Shown piece by piece: positions 32,901-45,000 of a stretch of 64,000 nucleotides of DNA. The position numbers were made by a program, and so were the translations under genes. The DNA is taken from NCBI GenBank assembly GCA_029339195.1, contig JAPTJF010000244.1, positions 26,295 to 90,294 of the forward strand, written 5' to 3'. Every line of letters begins with the position of its first letter. Position 1 is the first letter of the stretch. The notes beneath the pieces are model-generated. The model searched no databases, had not been told where the DNA came from, and saw only the letters and a list, made by a program, of their open reading frames with translations. The stretch is from Micractinium sp. NFX-FRZ (taxonomy: Eukaryota; Chlorophyta; Trebouxiophyceae; Chlorellales; Chlorellaceae).

Positions 32901-35755
32901 TCCTGCACAAGCACAACGCTTTGCTGATTTCGGACGAGGTGCAGACGGGCCTGTGCAGGTGATCCGAGGCCACACTCTCGCCCACATGCGGACCAGCGCA
33001 GCCAGCCTGCCAGCTTCATTATTGTTGCCAGTAGTAGTATGCCTCCTCTCTGCCGCCGCAGACTGTCTGCTTGCGCTTCCCGTCGCCAGCTCAGCTCAAC
33101 CCGACCTCCCCTCCCCACCTGCTCCCCGCCCCTCTTCACCCCACCGCCTCCGCCCCCTCCTCGCCTCATGTTACCACCGCTGCCGCAGGACGGGCAAGAT
33201 GCTGTGCAGCGAGTGGGACGGCGTGAAGCCGGACATCACGATTCTGGGCAAGGCGCTGTCGGGCGGCACCATGCCCGTGTCTGCTGTGCTGGCGGACGAT
33301 GAGGTGGGCGGGCGGGAACAGGGGGTGGGAGGGCGTGTGTGGTGCCCATGCGCAGCTTCTAGGTTGGGTGGGCGGTGCTTTGTTAGTGGCGAGATTCCAG
33401 GGTGGGTGGGATGCGGCTTGATTGTGACGATGTTCGAGGGCGGGCGGGCTATGTGGCTTGATGCCGTTCAGGCGCCTACGTCCCCACCCCGGCCACCCAC
33501 CTCTGTGCTTCCTGCGCCCCCCCACGCCCCGCCCCCTCACTGCCTGCTCCCCCTGCCTCTCCTGCCCTCAGGTCATGCTGACCATTGGGCGCGGGCAGCA
33601 CGGCTCCACCTACGGCGGCAACCCGGTGGCGGCAAAGGTGGCCATCGCCTCGCTGCAGGTGCGCTCTTGCTGGGGTTGCGCTGTGCATGCTGTGCTGCGC
33701 TGTGCCATGCCGTGCTGTGTGATGGCAGTGTTTGTGGCGTTGAAAGGTGGCCGTTGCCTCGCAGCAGGTGCGCTCTTGTTGCGCCTGCTCGCGCCGAGGA
33801 ACGCTCCTCCACCGTTGAATCCGCAAGATCAACGCACACAAGGGGTTTCCTACCACGCATGCATTCCCATGCAGGTGCTGATTGACGAGAAGTGCGCTGA
33901 GAACGCTGCGCGGTTGGGCCCAACTTGCGACAACTAACCAATTTCCGCATCGCCTTCCTTCAAAATTCTTCCCGTGCAGGTGCTGATTGACGAGAAGTGC
34001 GCTGAGAACGCTGCGCGGCTGGGCCCCATCTTCCGCAAGGAGATCATGGACATTGGCAGCCCGCTCATCCAGAACGTGAGCTTGTGTGCTTGCTTGCTTG
34101 TGTTATTGTCCTGGCTGGGAAGGCATGTTCTGTGTGGGGCAGTGGCAGCCCGCTCATCCAGAACGTGAGCTTCTTGTGTGTGTTCTGACTTGGCTGGGGA
34201 AGGGTGGTGGCGCCGGGCATCTTTCTGGTCATGGACACTAGCAGCCCGCTTATGTTGAACGTGGGCATGTCTGCTNNNNNNNNNNNNNNNNNNNNNNNNN
34301 NNNNNNNNNNNNNNNNNNNNNNNNNNNNNNNNNNNNNNNNNNNNNNNNNNNNNNNNNNNNNNNNNNNNNNNNNNNTGCTTGTGTTAATGTTGGTGGGTGG
34401 GAAAGGGTGAGTGGCCGGGCATCTTTCTGGTCATGGACACTAGCAGCCCGCTTATGTTGAACGTGGGCATGTCTGCTTGCTTGTGTTAATGTTGGTGGGT
34501 GGGAAAGGGTGAGTGGCCGGGCATCTTTCTGGTCATGGACACTAGCAGCCCGCTCATCCAGAATGTGAGCTTGTCAACTTGTGGCATTGTTTGGTTGGGG
34601 AAGCTGTTGCTATTGTTTGGCAGCCGGAAAGGGCGAGGGCGGGGTGGCGGGCAGCACGGCACGTGTGGCATGCAGGAGGACCGAGGAGCGGTAGAGAGCG
34701 CGGACACAGGAGGGAGGAGGGGGGAGATGGGGAGGCACCCTCCGCACGGCGGTCACGGACATTGGCAACCCGCTGACCCCGTGTTGCGCGTCCCTGCATG
34801 TGCACGGCCTACCCTTCAGTTGGGTGCCCCCTACCGCCTGCCCGGCATCACCCCCTCCGCACCTCCCATCCCATCCATCCACCCACTCACTTGTCACGAT
34901 CGCTCCCCCCGCAGGTGCACGGCCGCGGCTGCTGAAAGCCAGTGAGGTGCCGCCCCCCTACCGCCTGCCCCTGCAACAAGCCCTTCTATGCCCCCTTCAT
35001 CCACCCCCTCTTACGTGTGTATGTCTTTTTTAATCGCTCCCCCCCCGCAGGTGCGCGGCCGCGGCCTGCTGAACGCCATTGTGGTGGACCCCTCCTCCCC
35101 CGTGGAGGCATGGGACATCTGCCTGAAGCTGATGAGGGAGGGCCTGCTCACCAAGCCCACCCACCGGTGAGGAGCGTGTGGATAAGAAGGGAGAAGGGAG
35201 GAAGGGGCTGCGTGGGTATGGGGAGGGGTGGAGCACCTGCCTTAGGCTGCTGAGGGAGGGCCTGCCTCACCCAGCAGACGGCATGCGGTAAATCTAGTGC
35301 TGTAGCGTGTGTCTGTGTGTGTTGGAGAGGGGGGCATCTGCCCGGGGCTGATCAAGGAGGGTCTGCTCACCACGCCACCCACCCATGAGTGGGTTTGTGG
35401 TTGTGAGGAGAAGGGGGGCAGCAGCAGCAGAATCTGCCTGGTGCCCCCTCTCCCTGCCCCACCTCGCAACGCCCCCTTCACCTTACTCCACCTCTCAACG
35501 CCCCCCTCCTCACCACTCCCCTTAATTCTGCCCCCGCTTCGCCTTCCCGCCCCGCCCCCCTGCAGCAACATCATCCGCCTGCCCCCCCCCCCTCTCCGCT
35601 CCACCTCTCGACCCCCGCCTTGCCTCACTGCCCCCCTCCCCCGCCCCCGCCCCCCCTGCAGCAACATCATCCGCCTGGCCCCCCCGCTCATCATCAACGA
35701 GGAGCAGCTGCACCAGGCAACGGGCATCATCAAGAAGGTCTTCGCCACCCTCTAA
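29923..35755 (+). CDS. OAT: Ornithine aminotransferase, mitochondrial, 13 exons
   Basis: A 446-residue PLP-dependent ornithine delta-aminotransferase (ornithine + 2-oxoglutarate to glutamate semialdehyde + glutamate). Exons: 29923-30066, 30691-30852, 31158-31274, 31568-31663, 32035-32118, 32332-32400, 32573-32620, 32846-32958, 33189-33303, 33572-33658, 33980-34075, 35051-35166, 35662-35755. All phases close. Landmarks are [73 protein letters not shown], and the PLP lysine in [20 protein letters not shown] (Lys299). The first exon is Arg/Ala-rich with few acidic residues and fits a mitochondrial presequence. Intron 1 uses a GC donor (GCAAGC). The enzyme links arginine breakdown to proline and glutamate. 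Introns 2, 7, 10, 11 and 12 carry clear copies of adjacent exon ends. Confidence 0.96.
30920..31080. repeat. Copies of OAT exon 2 end and exon 3 start inside intron 2
   Basis: At 30922-30975 the text reads [10 protein letters not shown] and then AKQLTP. The first part copies the exon 2 end and the second copies an inner part of exon 3, with eight codons (ILEAMIKQ) missing between. At 31027-31060 a second block, acceptor included, reads [11 protein letters not shown] and resembles the exon 3 start. Confidence 0.8.
31664..31850. repeat. GTGCT/GTGCG pentamer array after OAT exon 4
   Basis: The donor of exon 4 (31664) runs straight into GTGCTGTGCTGCGCTGTGCT-type repeats on the sense strand. The array contains a second copy of the exon end CCCAAGTACCAG followed by GTGTGC, at about 31698-31716. 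Confidence 0.85.
34135..34780. repeat. Tandem array derived from the OAT exon 11 end, spanning an assembly gap
   Basis: Units of about 100 bp built on the exon 11 end and its donor (SPLIQN, then GTGAGC) recur near 34139, 34229, 34433, 34538 and, degraded, 34755. Several share GGGCATCTTTCTGGTCATGG. The N run lies between two near-identical units, so the true copy number is probably higher than assembled. Confidence 0.88.
34276..34375. other. Assembly gap, exactly 100 N
   Basis: The length of exactly 100 suggests a placeholder of unknown true size. It falls inside the exon-derived tandem array of OAT intron 11, the likely cause of the break. Confidence 0.97.
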
Positions 35756-36742
35756 GCACAACAGTGGCACCTTTCAAGTTGGCAGTGCTCGCCTCCCTGC
35801 AAGCAGCAGTGGCTCCTTTTATGTCGAAAGACATCATGGATAACGTACCACCCTGGGACAAGTGACGCATGTCCCCGTGGGCCCTCTGAACGGAGCCCTC
35901 TCCCCTGCCCAGCCCATGCGGGGGTCGATACCCCTGTTGTGTGTGCGCCCACCCCTGCCTGTCCCGTTTTGACTGAAGTGCATCGGCTTCATGCACGCGC
36001 ATTTGCATGCGTGCGCCAGGCAGGGGCGGCACTGCACCCAACCCTGCCACCCGCTCTGCCATTCAGAGCAGACTGCGCCCGATGCACTTCTGCGCTCGGC
36101 GCACCTCAGCCGCAAATCTCTGCCCTCATTCATGCTCTGGGTGCACACCCTGATCGAGCACTCTTCATTGGCAGGCCAGCGGTGTTGGCCCCTTGCGCGC
36201 TTGCTGGCTTGCTTTGCAATGGTTTCTTCTCCCTCCCTTTCTTCCCCTCCTCCCTTCCCCGTTTCGTTCCGTGCCCATCCATGCTTCCTGCTACCCCTCC
36301 CCCGCTCGCTCATTGCTCCCACCTCACTTCCGTGCTCTTGCACATGCTCACGCGTCATGATGATTCAAATACAGAGCCGGTAACACGACACACACAGTGG
36401 CCTAGCAAGCAGAGCATGCAGGGTGGAGAGGGGTGCTCCCAGTGAAGCAACAGCGGTCAGTCCACAAATGTTGGTCAAGCCGTGCCCAGCGGGTTGGGCG
36501 GCACAAAATTGAGGGCAGCAAGCAGGCTTGCACTTTGGAGAGAGGCCCGCAGTTCCGGCCAGGAGGGCGGTCCACAAGGTGTGGTCAAGTCGTGGCCAAA
36601 GGGTTGGGCGGCATGAAATGTAGCAGGCAGGCGAGGGCAGCCGCCCCACAAGAGACCCATGGCCGCTCCTCTCCCATTGCTGCACACGTGGCACCTGCTG
36701 CCGATGTGGGCAGCGCGGCTGCTGCTGCCTACGTGGGGACGC
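35756..36742. other. Convergent intergenic region, OAT and NSE3
   Basis: 987 bp between two stops, with no supported exon. Two related segments near 36460-36510 and 36575-36625 (CCACAA, GTGGTCAAG or TTGGTCAAG, then GGGTTGGGCGGCA) are an imperfect direct repeat about 115 bp apart. Confidence 0.5.
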
Positions 36743-39700
36743 CTAGTCAGCGCCGCCAACGCCGTCCTTGAAGTGGTCCTCGATGAACCGCTCGATTGCT
36801 GCCTGCCCGATCTCAGCGTCATTGCCCACCGCCTGCACTTGTGACGAGTTGGCAGGCAAGGAGGAGGTGTGAACTGCCGAGAGTGTGAGTGTGAGGCCAT
36901 TGCTTGCCGGTGCCCCCAACATGGTAGGCGAACCTTGGCAAGCTACAAGCAACTCCACCTGTCCGTGCCGCCCCTGGACATACACCTGGCGCTTGCCTGC
37001 TCTGCGAATCTGTACACGAACACGTCTCCGTCCGGCCCCTGCTGCTTCTCCTGCTGGATGTACCTGCATAGGGGGGGCATGTGTTGGTGTGTAGTGGGGA
37101 GCGTGAAAGAGGGGCACCGGCAGGAGGGTGCTTTGTGTTGGTTGGAGTGTGTAGTGGCGGGAGCGGGAGGAACGACATGCCAAGGCGAGTGGGCTCCTCC
37201 TGCTGACTGACCCTGCACGTTTTGGTTGAGGGTGTGTGGCAAGTGCGAGCGGGAGACACGGCAGGCGGGCGGGGAGGAGGATGCCCTGTTGTGCTCTCAC
37301 GGCATGTTGCGCCCCGCCTGCCACCCCGGCCCGCCCCCTTGCCCACTGTGTCGCACCACAAACACACTGCACCCGGCTTGCCTGCGGGTGCAGAACTCCT
37401 TGACGTGTGATGCCACCTGGCCAAACACGGGGTGGTGCTGGTCCTCCTTGCTGATGCCCAGCTCTGCCAGCTGGGTGAACAGGTCGTCTGCGGGGCAAGC
37501 AAACATGACATTTGACGAGTGCACTCTGAAGGAGGGTTGTTTTAGCATGTGTACGGTGCTGCTGGGTCCTGCCCAGTTCAGCCAGCTGGTGAGCATTGGG
37601 TCGGCAAGCAGGAGACTTGTTGACCACCCAGGCACCCCACCATACCCTCACCTCGCCGGCTGCCATGTTGAGGAGCCACAGCACGCAAGTGCAGGCGCAT
37701 GCATGCATGCAGGCGCACGTGTGCAGGCAGGCATCTGCAATCACGTAGGCGGGCAGGCCTTAGCAGCAGGCGGGCAGGCCTTCGCAGCAGGCAGGTACAA
37801 CGTCTTCCTGTGCCCACGCCACGCCATGCCACTCACCCTCGGGCAGCTTGCCGGCCGCCAGGCTGATGAGCGCCAGCACCACCATCAGCAGGCCGCGCTC
37901 CGCGTCATGGGAGTGGTCCAGAACAAAGGCTGCACAGCGGAGCGAGGTATTCGGGGGTAACATGTTTGTAAGGGCTGCACAGCGGCAGAGGGTGTCGGCG
38001 TTGTACTGCTGTCAAGGACGAGCGACTACCGTGGGTGCCTACTGAGCAGAGGGAGGGAAGGGCGTCCCGGGACTGCTCCCAGAACAAAGGCTGCATTCAA
38101 GGTGGATGCATGAACTGCATCGTCGGGTGCAGGAGCAGAGGGGTGACTATGGGTGCAGGAAGGGAGGGGGAGAGGGGGTGCTGCGGCGCTCCGGCACGGC
38201 AGAGAGGGCGAAGGATGGCAGGCGCGGGGAAAAGTCGCGGTTTGGCGCAGGCGGGTTGGGAGCTGCATGCGCCCATGCATGTCTGCTTGAAGCCAGGCAG
38301 CACACACGCCCCGCACTGTGCCCGCCAAAAAAGGATTGCAACAGCTGCGGCTGCGTACAGCTGTTCTTGCCCACGCACAAACTCTATCCTTCCACAACTG
38401 ATGTCAGTGTCAACACGGTACCACAGCTGACCTGAGCGCAGCTGCGCGGGCACCACGCTGCGCAGCACGTACTGCTGGCTGCCCTCCTCTGCAGGCGCAT
38501 CACCAGGAGGGGAGACGAGGAGGCACACATCACAGCGGGTTGACGGGCAGGTAAAGTAGGTACACTCCATTCCAGCAGCCAATGTGCGGCCGCCAGAGTG
38601 TTCTCATGCTGTCCACTGCTCCCCTCCCACCTTCTGCACCTATTCCTGCACAACTTCTCCACCTGCACCTTGCCCGCCCACCCACCCACCCACGCTGGCC
38701 GCCATTGGCCAAGTGCAAGTGTGCCTGCTGTCTCTTCACATTCCCTCGGTGTACCACCTGCATCCCTCAGCCCCCGCCCCACACATGGCATGGCAACCAG
38801 CGCGCCCGGCATGTGCATAAAAGTGCTCTGCCTTCACCTGCTCCTGCCACCTCCCGCACGTTCCGCCGGTGCACCATCTTCATCTCCAGCCCCATGCTCT
38901 CCACCAGATAGTGCTGGGCGTGCGCAATCACGTACCTGCAACAGATGGAGGTGGGGCATGGGCACGTCAGGGAGCAGCGGCGAGAGGGCTGGGAGGCGAG
39001 AGGGCTGGGAGGTTACGGGCAGGTGCAGCAGTCTCAACGGCGGAACAACAATCATGCAATGGCAGCGGCATCTGCCTCTCATGCCGCTGTTGGCAGTGCA
39101 GAATGCAGCAGCCGCCGCAGCGACAGCCACGCCGTCACAGAAGCGGCAGCCAAGAAACCAAAGGGACTCACGCCGTCACCGGCGCCTTGCTCTTGAGGGT
39201 GGGGAACTTTGCGGTCACCAAGGCCACCACCTCTGCACGTGTGGGTGGGGGTGGAAGGAAGTGGGGGTGGAAGGCGGTGGAGGCGCACATCGGTGGGGGC
39301 AGGGGTACTGTATCCACAGCAGTGAAAACAAATCGCGGCACACGGCGTGGTGCAGGAGGGTTGGGGGACGTGGCGTAACATGGCCAGTGCCACTGTAAGG
39401 TGTGAGGGCACACTGAGCAGCGGTTGAAAACGTTGGGAGAGCGCAGGGCGTGGTGCAGGAGAGTGGGAGGGAAGGGAGGGACGGTCAGCACGGCCACGGC
39501 GTCTGCGTGACAGAAAGGAGAACACATGTTGATGGTGCCTTCATGGATGGGGGTGGGACGCCGCGGCGCGCCCCCCTGCCCACCTCCCAGCCAGGTTGCA
39601 TGCGGCATGCACCCAGGAGCGGAGCCCACACACGCACCCACAAACCATGCAACCAAACCACACTCACAGCCAGAAACGCACCTGTGCGCTTCACCGGCAC

Positions 39701-41455
39701 CCCAGGCTTCTCGCTGTGCGCGAAAATCATGTGGCGGGCCACTGCCCGAGACGCCGCCTCCATGGCCTGTGTTGTTGCAAGAGAAGCACTCACAGCGACG
39801 CCAGTGAGAGGTTGGGATATGCATGATGCCGTGGCGGGCCACTGGCAGCTGTGCCGCCTTTCGGAGACGAACAAACAAGCAAGTAGGAGATCCCCGCTGG
39901 CAGGCCAGCAGCACGCAGCCTTTGCTCTGCATGGCAGCACTGTTCAAAAGAGGAGAAACACGAGTGGCACGACTAATACACACCGTTTGCCCTGCACACC
40001 CAGCCAAACAAAGGCTGCGCCAGCTGTGCAGAAGCGGCGCTGCTCAATTGGCACGGTGGCCGCGCGTCCAGCCGTGTCGCCCCACCCCACCCACCATGCG
40101 CGGCGCCTTGCCGGCGGCCTTCTCAGCCGCATCGTCCCGCAGCCGCCTGTATGCCGCAAACTGCAGGCGCGGCAATGTGTTGGTAAGCTTGAGCAGTCCT
40201 GGGAGTCTTGTTGACAGGCGACGTGCTCTGATTGACCCACTCTGCAGGCGGCCACAAGGCAGCGCTGCAGCTATACAGATGCCGCCACACCACGCAGTCC
40301 ACCGCGCCAGCCGACCTTCCAGCCAGGGAGCAGGCGGCTACACCAGACATCCAACCCAGCCACCCACCCCAGCCGTCATCTCACCTAGCTGCCTTCCATC
40401 AGCAGCACGTGTCGTGCAGAGTTATGATGCTTTCCGGGACATGCCCCACACACGGGGAATGCGCCAGGCATCAAGCAACCAGCAAACAGAGAGCCAAGCC
40501 AATGGCCCCAAGCATCGTCATGCACATCAGGCCAGCCTGCCTGGCATACAGCACAAGCTGCTGCCGTTTATAAACCCACCCAATCCCCCACCACAGCAAC
40601 CCACCAGTTCATCCAGCTTCCTCTGGTCAGCCGCAGTGACCCCCACCGCTCCTCCCCCGCCTGCCGCAGCCGCTGCCGCCCCTCGCCGCTGGCTGGGCCC
40701 CGCCTGGTTGCCTGCAAGCGGCGTAGCAGATGGCAACATCGTTGTGAGTGCTGGACGTGTGAGTCTGACGTGCTGGAAGAGGTGATCAGGGGGAATTAAC
40801 ACAATGGGCTTGTGCGTACTGTTTGCCTGTCCGCGCATGATGTCAACAGAAGCTGCATAAGAGTGGCACATGTGCACGGCGTCCAGTCTGCCTGTTGTTC
40901 ACCCCACATGCAGCCGCCCGGCGCGCTTCACCCACCATCCGGCTCCCTCTTCACTGCTGCTGCCGCCGCTGCCGCTGCTCCCGGCGCCCCCCGCCTGCCG
41001 CGCTTCTGAGCGGGGCCGCCGCCGTCGTCGTCGCCGCCGCCCCCCAGCGACCGCCGGCTGCCAGCCAGCGCGCCGCGGTGCTGCCGGGTGGCCGCATAGT
41101 CCTCCTCTTCATCCGCCCCCGGCTGGTAGTCCCCATCCTCTGCCTCCTCCACTGGGGCTGCACAAGCGGCAGTAGTGCAGGCAGAGGAGGCCGCAGTGAG
41201 ACCACAGGAGACCGCGAGCGGAAGGCGGCAGCGGCGGCAGGCAGCAGAATGCAACATTGTGCCTGCGCTGCTGTTGCAGGATTCTTCGGCCTACTGCTCG
41301 CCTTTGCCCGCACGACGGCCCCTTCTCGGCCGCGGCGCCTCCTCCTCGCTCAATTGCTGCTCCTCCTCTTCCTCCTCGTGCTCATCGCCCCTCCCCAGCG
41401 TGCCACGTGACGCACGGCGTGGACGCATCCTGTGTGACGGGCTAGGGCTGGCCAT
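36743..41455 (-). CDS. NSE3: NSE3/MAGE-domain subunit of the SMC5/6 complex, 12 exons
   Basis: A 397-residue MAGE-homology protein. Exons, 5' to 3': 41314-41455, 40936-41157, 40605-40711, 40095-40160, 39682-39766, 39172-39232, 38838-38935, 38432-38488, 37837-37929, 37382-37487, 36997-37063, 36743-36832; all phases close. The N-terminus is acidic and Arg-rich (disordered, nuclear). The MAGE domain reads QRKLDEL, SEKPGVPVKRTEVVALV, YVLRSVVPAQLRSG, DAERGLLMVVLALISLAAGK, HHPVFGQVASHVKEF and IQQEKQQGPDGDVFVYRFAE. In the SMC5/6 complex NSE3 pairs with the NSE1 RING protein and NSE4, binds DNA and serves repair and recombination. The last two introns use GC donors (GCAAGC), required by phase. An in-frame Met at 41479 could be the start instead. 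Confidence 0.87.
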
Positions 41456-42030
41456 ACGTTGTGTGGAGGGCGGTCCCACCCAGCACAGACGGGCTACAGC
41501 GTCGAAGCGGTCGATGACTTCTCAAAACACCTTTGAATATATTCTGATCACTTCCTGTGACGGTAGGGATGCCAGGGAAGGCCGCTGCGGTTCAAACCGG
41601 CCACCCTGCTCCGCGTGCTGGGCGTCTGAACTGGTCCTTCTTCCCCTTGTCAAACGATCTAAGCATTGTGCTTGGGTACCGTCAAGGAAACGCACAGAAG
41701 TGTCTTCAGCCTTTTGGGAAGCTTCGCTGGCGTAGAGGGCTTGTCTGCCCTCTCCCGGGCCTGGCTGCCTGCTGAAAGCAAGCCAGGGCGCTCTCCGAGG
41801 TTGTTATAAAGCTCGCGACCGGCGCACTCTGCCGGCACTCTCCAGAGACCACCACCACGCTCTTTACTGAGTTAACGGCAAGGGGGAAGGTGAGGTCATG
41901 CCGGTGACTGCGCGTTATGGAATGCGACCGGCTGAGCAGAGCCCTGGGTGGCCCACACTTGCCGCCGCCACCTGCTGCCGCTGACCTCCGCCTGCCTACT
42001 TGCCGCAGTTAGTGCGCCGCACGGCCACGA
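41456..42030. promoter_or_regulatory. Divergent upstream region, NSE3 and CLC, with a TATA-like box
   Basis: 575 bp between divergent starts. TATAAA at 41805-41810, in a locally AT-rich context, lies about 220 bp upstream of the CLC ATG and fits a plus-strand core promoter with a 5'UTR of roughly 190 bp. A TGCCGCAG just before the CLC start could be an acceptor of a 5'UTR intron. Confidence 0.5.
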
Positions 42031-45000
42031 ATGAGCGGCGCCGGGGCGCCTGTGTTCCGGCTCATCTCCAGTGAAGATGATGGTGAGTCACAGTGTGCCA
42101 GGCAGGCATGATGTCGGCGTGCAGGGCAGGTTGCAGCCATCATTTGTGCACCACGCCAGCCTTGCACGTTGAGCTCGCACCTTCCCGAAGCCTGCTCACC
42201 CTGCCCTGCCCTGCCGCCGCATCTGCTTGTGCAGTGCCAGACGCAGGGCCGTCGGCGCAGGCCAACCTGCTGCAGCCAGTGCACCGGAGGCCGCCAGACG
42301 TAACAGTGAATGTGCCAGCAGCCAACGGGGGGCTGGCCAACAGCAGCCATCTAGGCGATGGTGTAGAGAGCGAGGCTGGCGGCGGCGGTGCACCCTCCGT
42401 GTCTGGTGCCGCTGCTGGCGCCCGCACCAGCAGTGGAGACCTTTGGGGAGCGCTGAGCTGGAACCGCGCTGGCAGCGCCGCCGGCAGCGCCGCCGGCGCG
42501 GGCGAGCGCCGCGGCGCTACCCGGGGCGGCTTCCGGGCAGCCATGAACAAGCTCTTCTCTCGAGGGAATGATGTGGAGGCTGCTGGGCACAACCACCAGT
42601 ACACGGCAGAGGAGCGGGCACGGCTGAAGCAGCTGCAGTCGATTGACTACCTAGCACCCAGCTCACGAGTGTACCGGCAGTGGCTGGGGGAGCAGCCGCA
42701 CGGGCGCCACTGGTGGGTGCTGCGCGCTGGTGGTGTGTTGGGTGCTCATGGGGCAGGCTGTGGACAAGCTGTAGCAGTACAGCTGTGGCTGCATGAACGG
42801 CTGGGCTGGTGGTGCGTGGTGGGTGGGTGGTGGGTGCTGCACGGGCGGTGGCGGTTGTGGTGGCAGCAGCGCTATGCTGGGGATGCAGGCATAACAGTGC
42901 GAACTGTGGGTGCTGGGGCGTGCAGGCTGTTGCTGGTGGCAAGAAGGCTGCAGGAGCAGATGGTGTGTGAAACAGTTGGCTATGCAATGCGATGTCAGCT
43001 GGTACTGCCGGCGGCGGTGCGTGTGTCGCATCGATTGGTGCCCGTGCCAAAGGCCATCGCTGCTGCAGATTCTCCTCAAGCACTGCATGGGTGCTGCCTC
43101 CGCCTCCAGGCGTGCTCCCTTGCTGACTGTGTCCCATGCCCTCCCCCCTTGCTTTGTGTCCCCTTCCCCTCTGGTAGGGACCGGTGGGTGATGATGGCCC
43201 TCATCGGCATCACGGTCGGCCTGGTCGGCTTCTCCCTCCACTCCCTCGTCCACATGCTTGCGTCGTTCAAGTACCACGGCACACGGTGGGTGTGGGTGCC
43301 CTCCCCTGGCTGCACGTCCTGGCAGGGGGCCTCGGCAGGCGCCGGTAATGGCTTGCTGTGGCTGCTGTGCAGCCAACCTGCTCCACTGTGCTATCTACAC
43401 ATGCGTGCCAGTGTGTTCGCATGCAGCACATGCGGGCAGCCATCTTACCCTTATGCGTATGCCGCCTCCTGAACTCCTGCCTGGGCCTCACGATGTGCCT
43501 GGCGCTTGCCCCCGCTGCCCCTTCCTGTGCAGCTGGCTGCTGTCGCACACGCACGTCGTGGTTGGCTGGCTGTTCAACATCAGCTTCAGCCTGGCCCTGG
43601 TGTACACCTCCACATGGCTGGTGGTGAATGTGGCGCCCGAGGTGGGTGTGCTGGGCATGCTGGGATGTGCTGCACGCTGGGCGTGCTAACCTTCCACCTG
43701 CCTGGTGGTGAATGTGGCGCCCGAGTTGGGTGTGCTGGGCATGCTGTGCTGGGGTGTGCTGCCCTCAGCATGCTGGGCGTGCTACGCTTTCACCCTGCTG
43801 ATGGTGGAGGCGGAGGCCGATATGCGTGACGGGGTGCGCTGTGCACGATTTGCTTGCTGGGCTGCCAGCCTGGCATGGCAGGAGCGGCGGTGAGCAGGGC
43901 GCAGGTGGCAGCAAACGGTGCCTTTTCAAGGGCATACGCACATGCTGGGAGGTACGCGGTTTTTTGGAGAATTGCTGGCGCTGGCGCGGATCCTGCCGCC
44001 CCTGTGCCATACCACTAATGATTGGCTCACGTGCTGGCTGGCTGCAGGCGGCCGGTGCGGGCGTGGCCGAGGTGACTGCCTACCTCAACGGCTGCTTCAT
44101 ACCCAAAGTAAGCTGCTGTTGAGGGTGTGCCGACGTGGCTGCTATGGGGGCAGCTGATCTGCCTTTCCAGTAGCAAGATGCACGTTGCGGGGCGCCGCCG
44201 CCTGGGCGTGCATTGGTCGTCATCGACTGCAGGCTCACTTCTCAACCGTATTCCCTTTCCCCCTGCGTCCTCTCCCGCCTCCCCCTACCTCAGATCCTGA
44301 ACATCAAGACCTTTGCGGTCAAGTTTCTGTCGGCAGCAACCGCCGTGGGGTCCGGCCTGCCCGTGGGCCCCGAGGGCCCCATGATCCACATGGGAGCCAT
44401 CGTGGGGGCGGGGCTCAGCCAGGGGCACAGCACCACGCTGGGCATCGACAGCGGCCTCTTCCGACGCTTCCAGGTGGGCCCCAGGGGCATAGGAGAGGGT
44501 TCAAGGGAAGACCTGGACGGTCACATTTGTAAAGTCCACCCCGACAGGCCGCCGTGCATGCGTTTCTGCACAACCCCAAGTACAGTTTGCGACTTTGTTT
44601 TGATTTATGTGTTCCTGGCCGCGGCTGAAGTTCTTTATCGTACGCCATCAAACTCCCCTCCCTCGCTCGATCCCCCCCTGCCCACACCTTCCACAGAACC
44701 CCAAGGACAAGCGCGACTTTGTAACGGCGGGGGCAGCCACCGGGGTGGCGGTGGCCTTCTCGGCACCTGTCGGCGGCCTGCTGTTTGTGCTGGAGGAGAT
44801 CGCCTCCTTCTGGCAGCAGGTGAGGGCTGCTGTGCTCTGGCTGCTTGTGTGTGTGTGCTATGGTTTCTTTGCCTCCTTCTGGCAGCAGCTGGCAGTGTGT
44901 GCTGTGCTGTTCTTGGCGCTTGAGGCTGGGGTGAAGAGGCGCCTGCGCAATGTGTTTGATAGCAGTTTGGCGGGGTCAAGGCGGTGGCGCAAGGCGTCAG

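Noticed and set aside
34204..34410. ORF running through the N gap
   Set aside because: It is an artefact of translating N. The flanking sequence is exon-derived repeat in an intron.
40240..40330. Possible tRNA or small RNA gene in the NSE3 region
   Set aside because: No B-box-like GGTTCGA with a matching A box or cloverleaf could be found here or elsewhere in the window.
41170..41320. GC donor (GCGAGC) for NSE3 exon 1
   Set aside because: A GTGCGG donor a few bases upstream, at 41313, gives the same phase and is a donor type common in this window, so the GC site was not counted.
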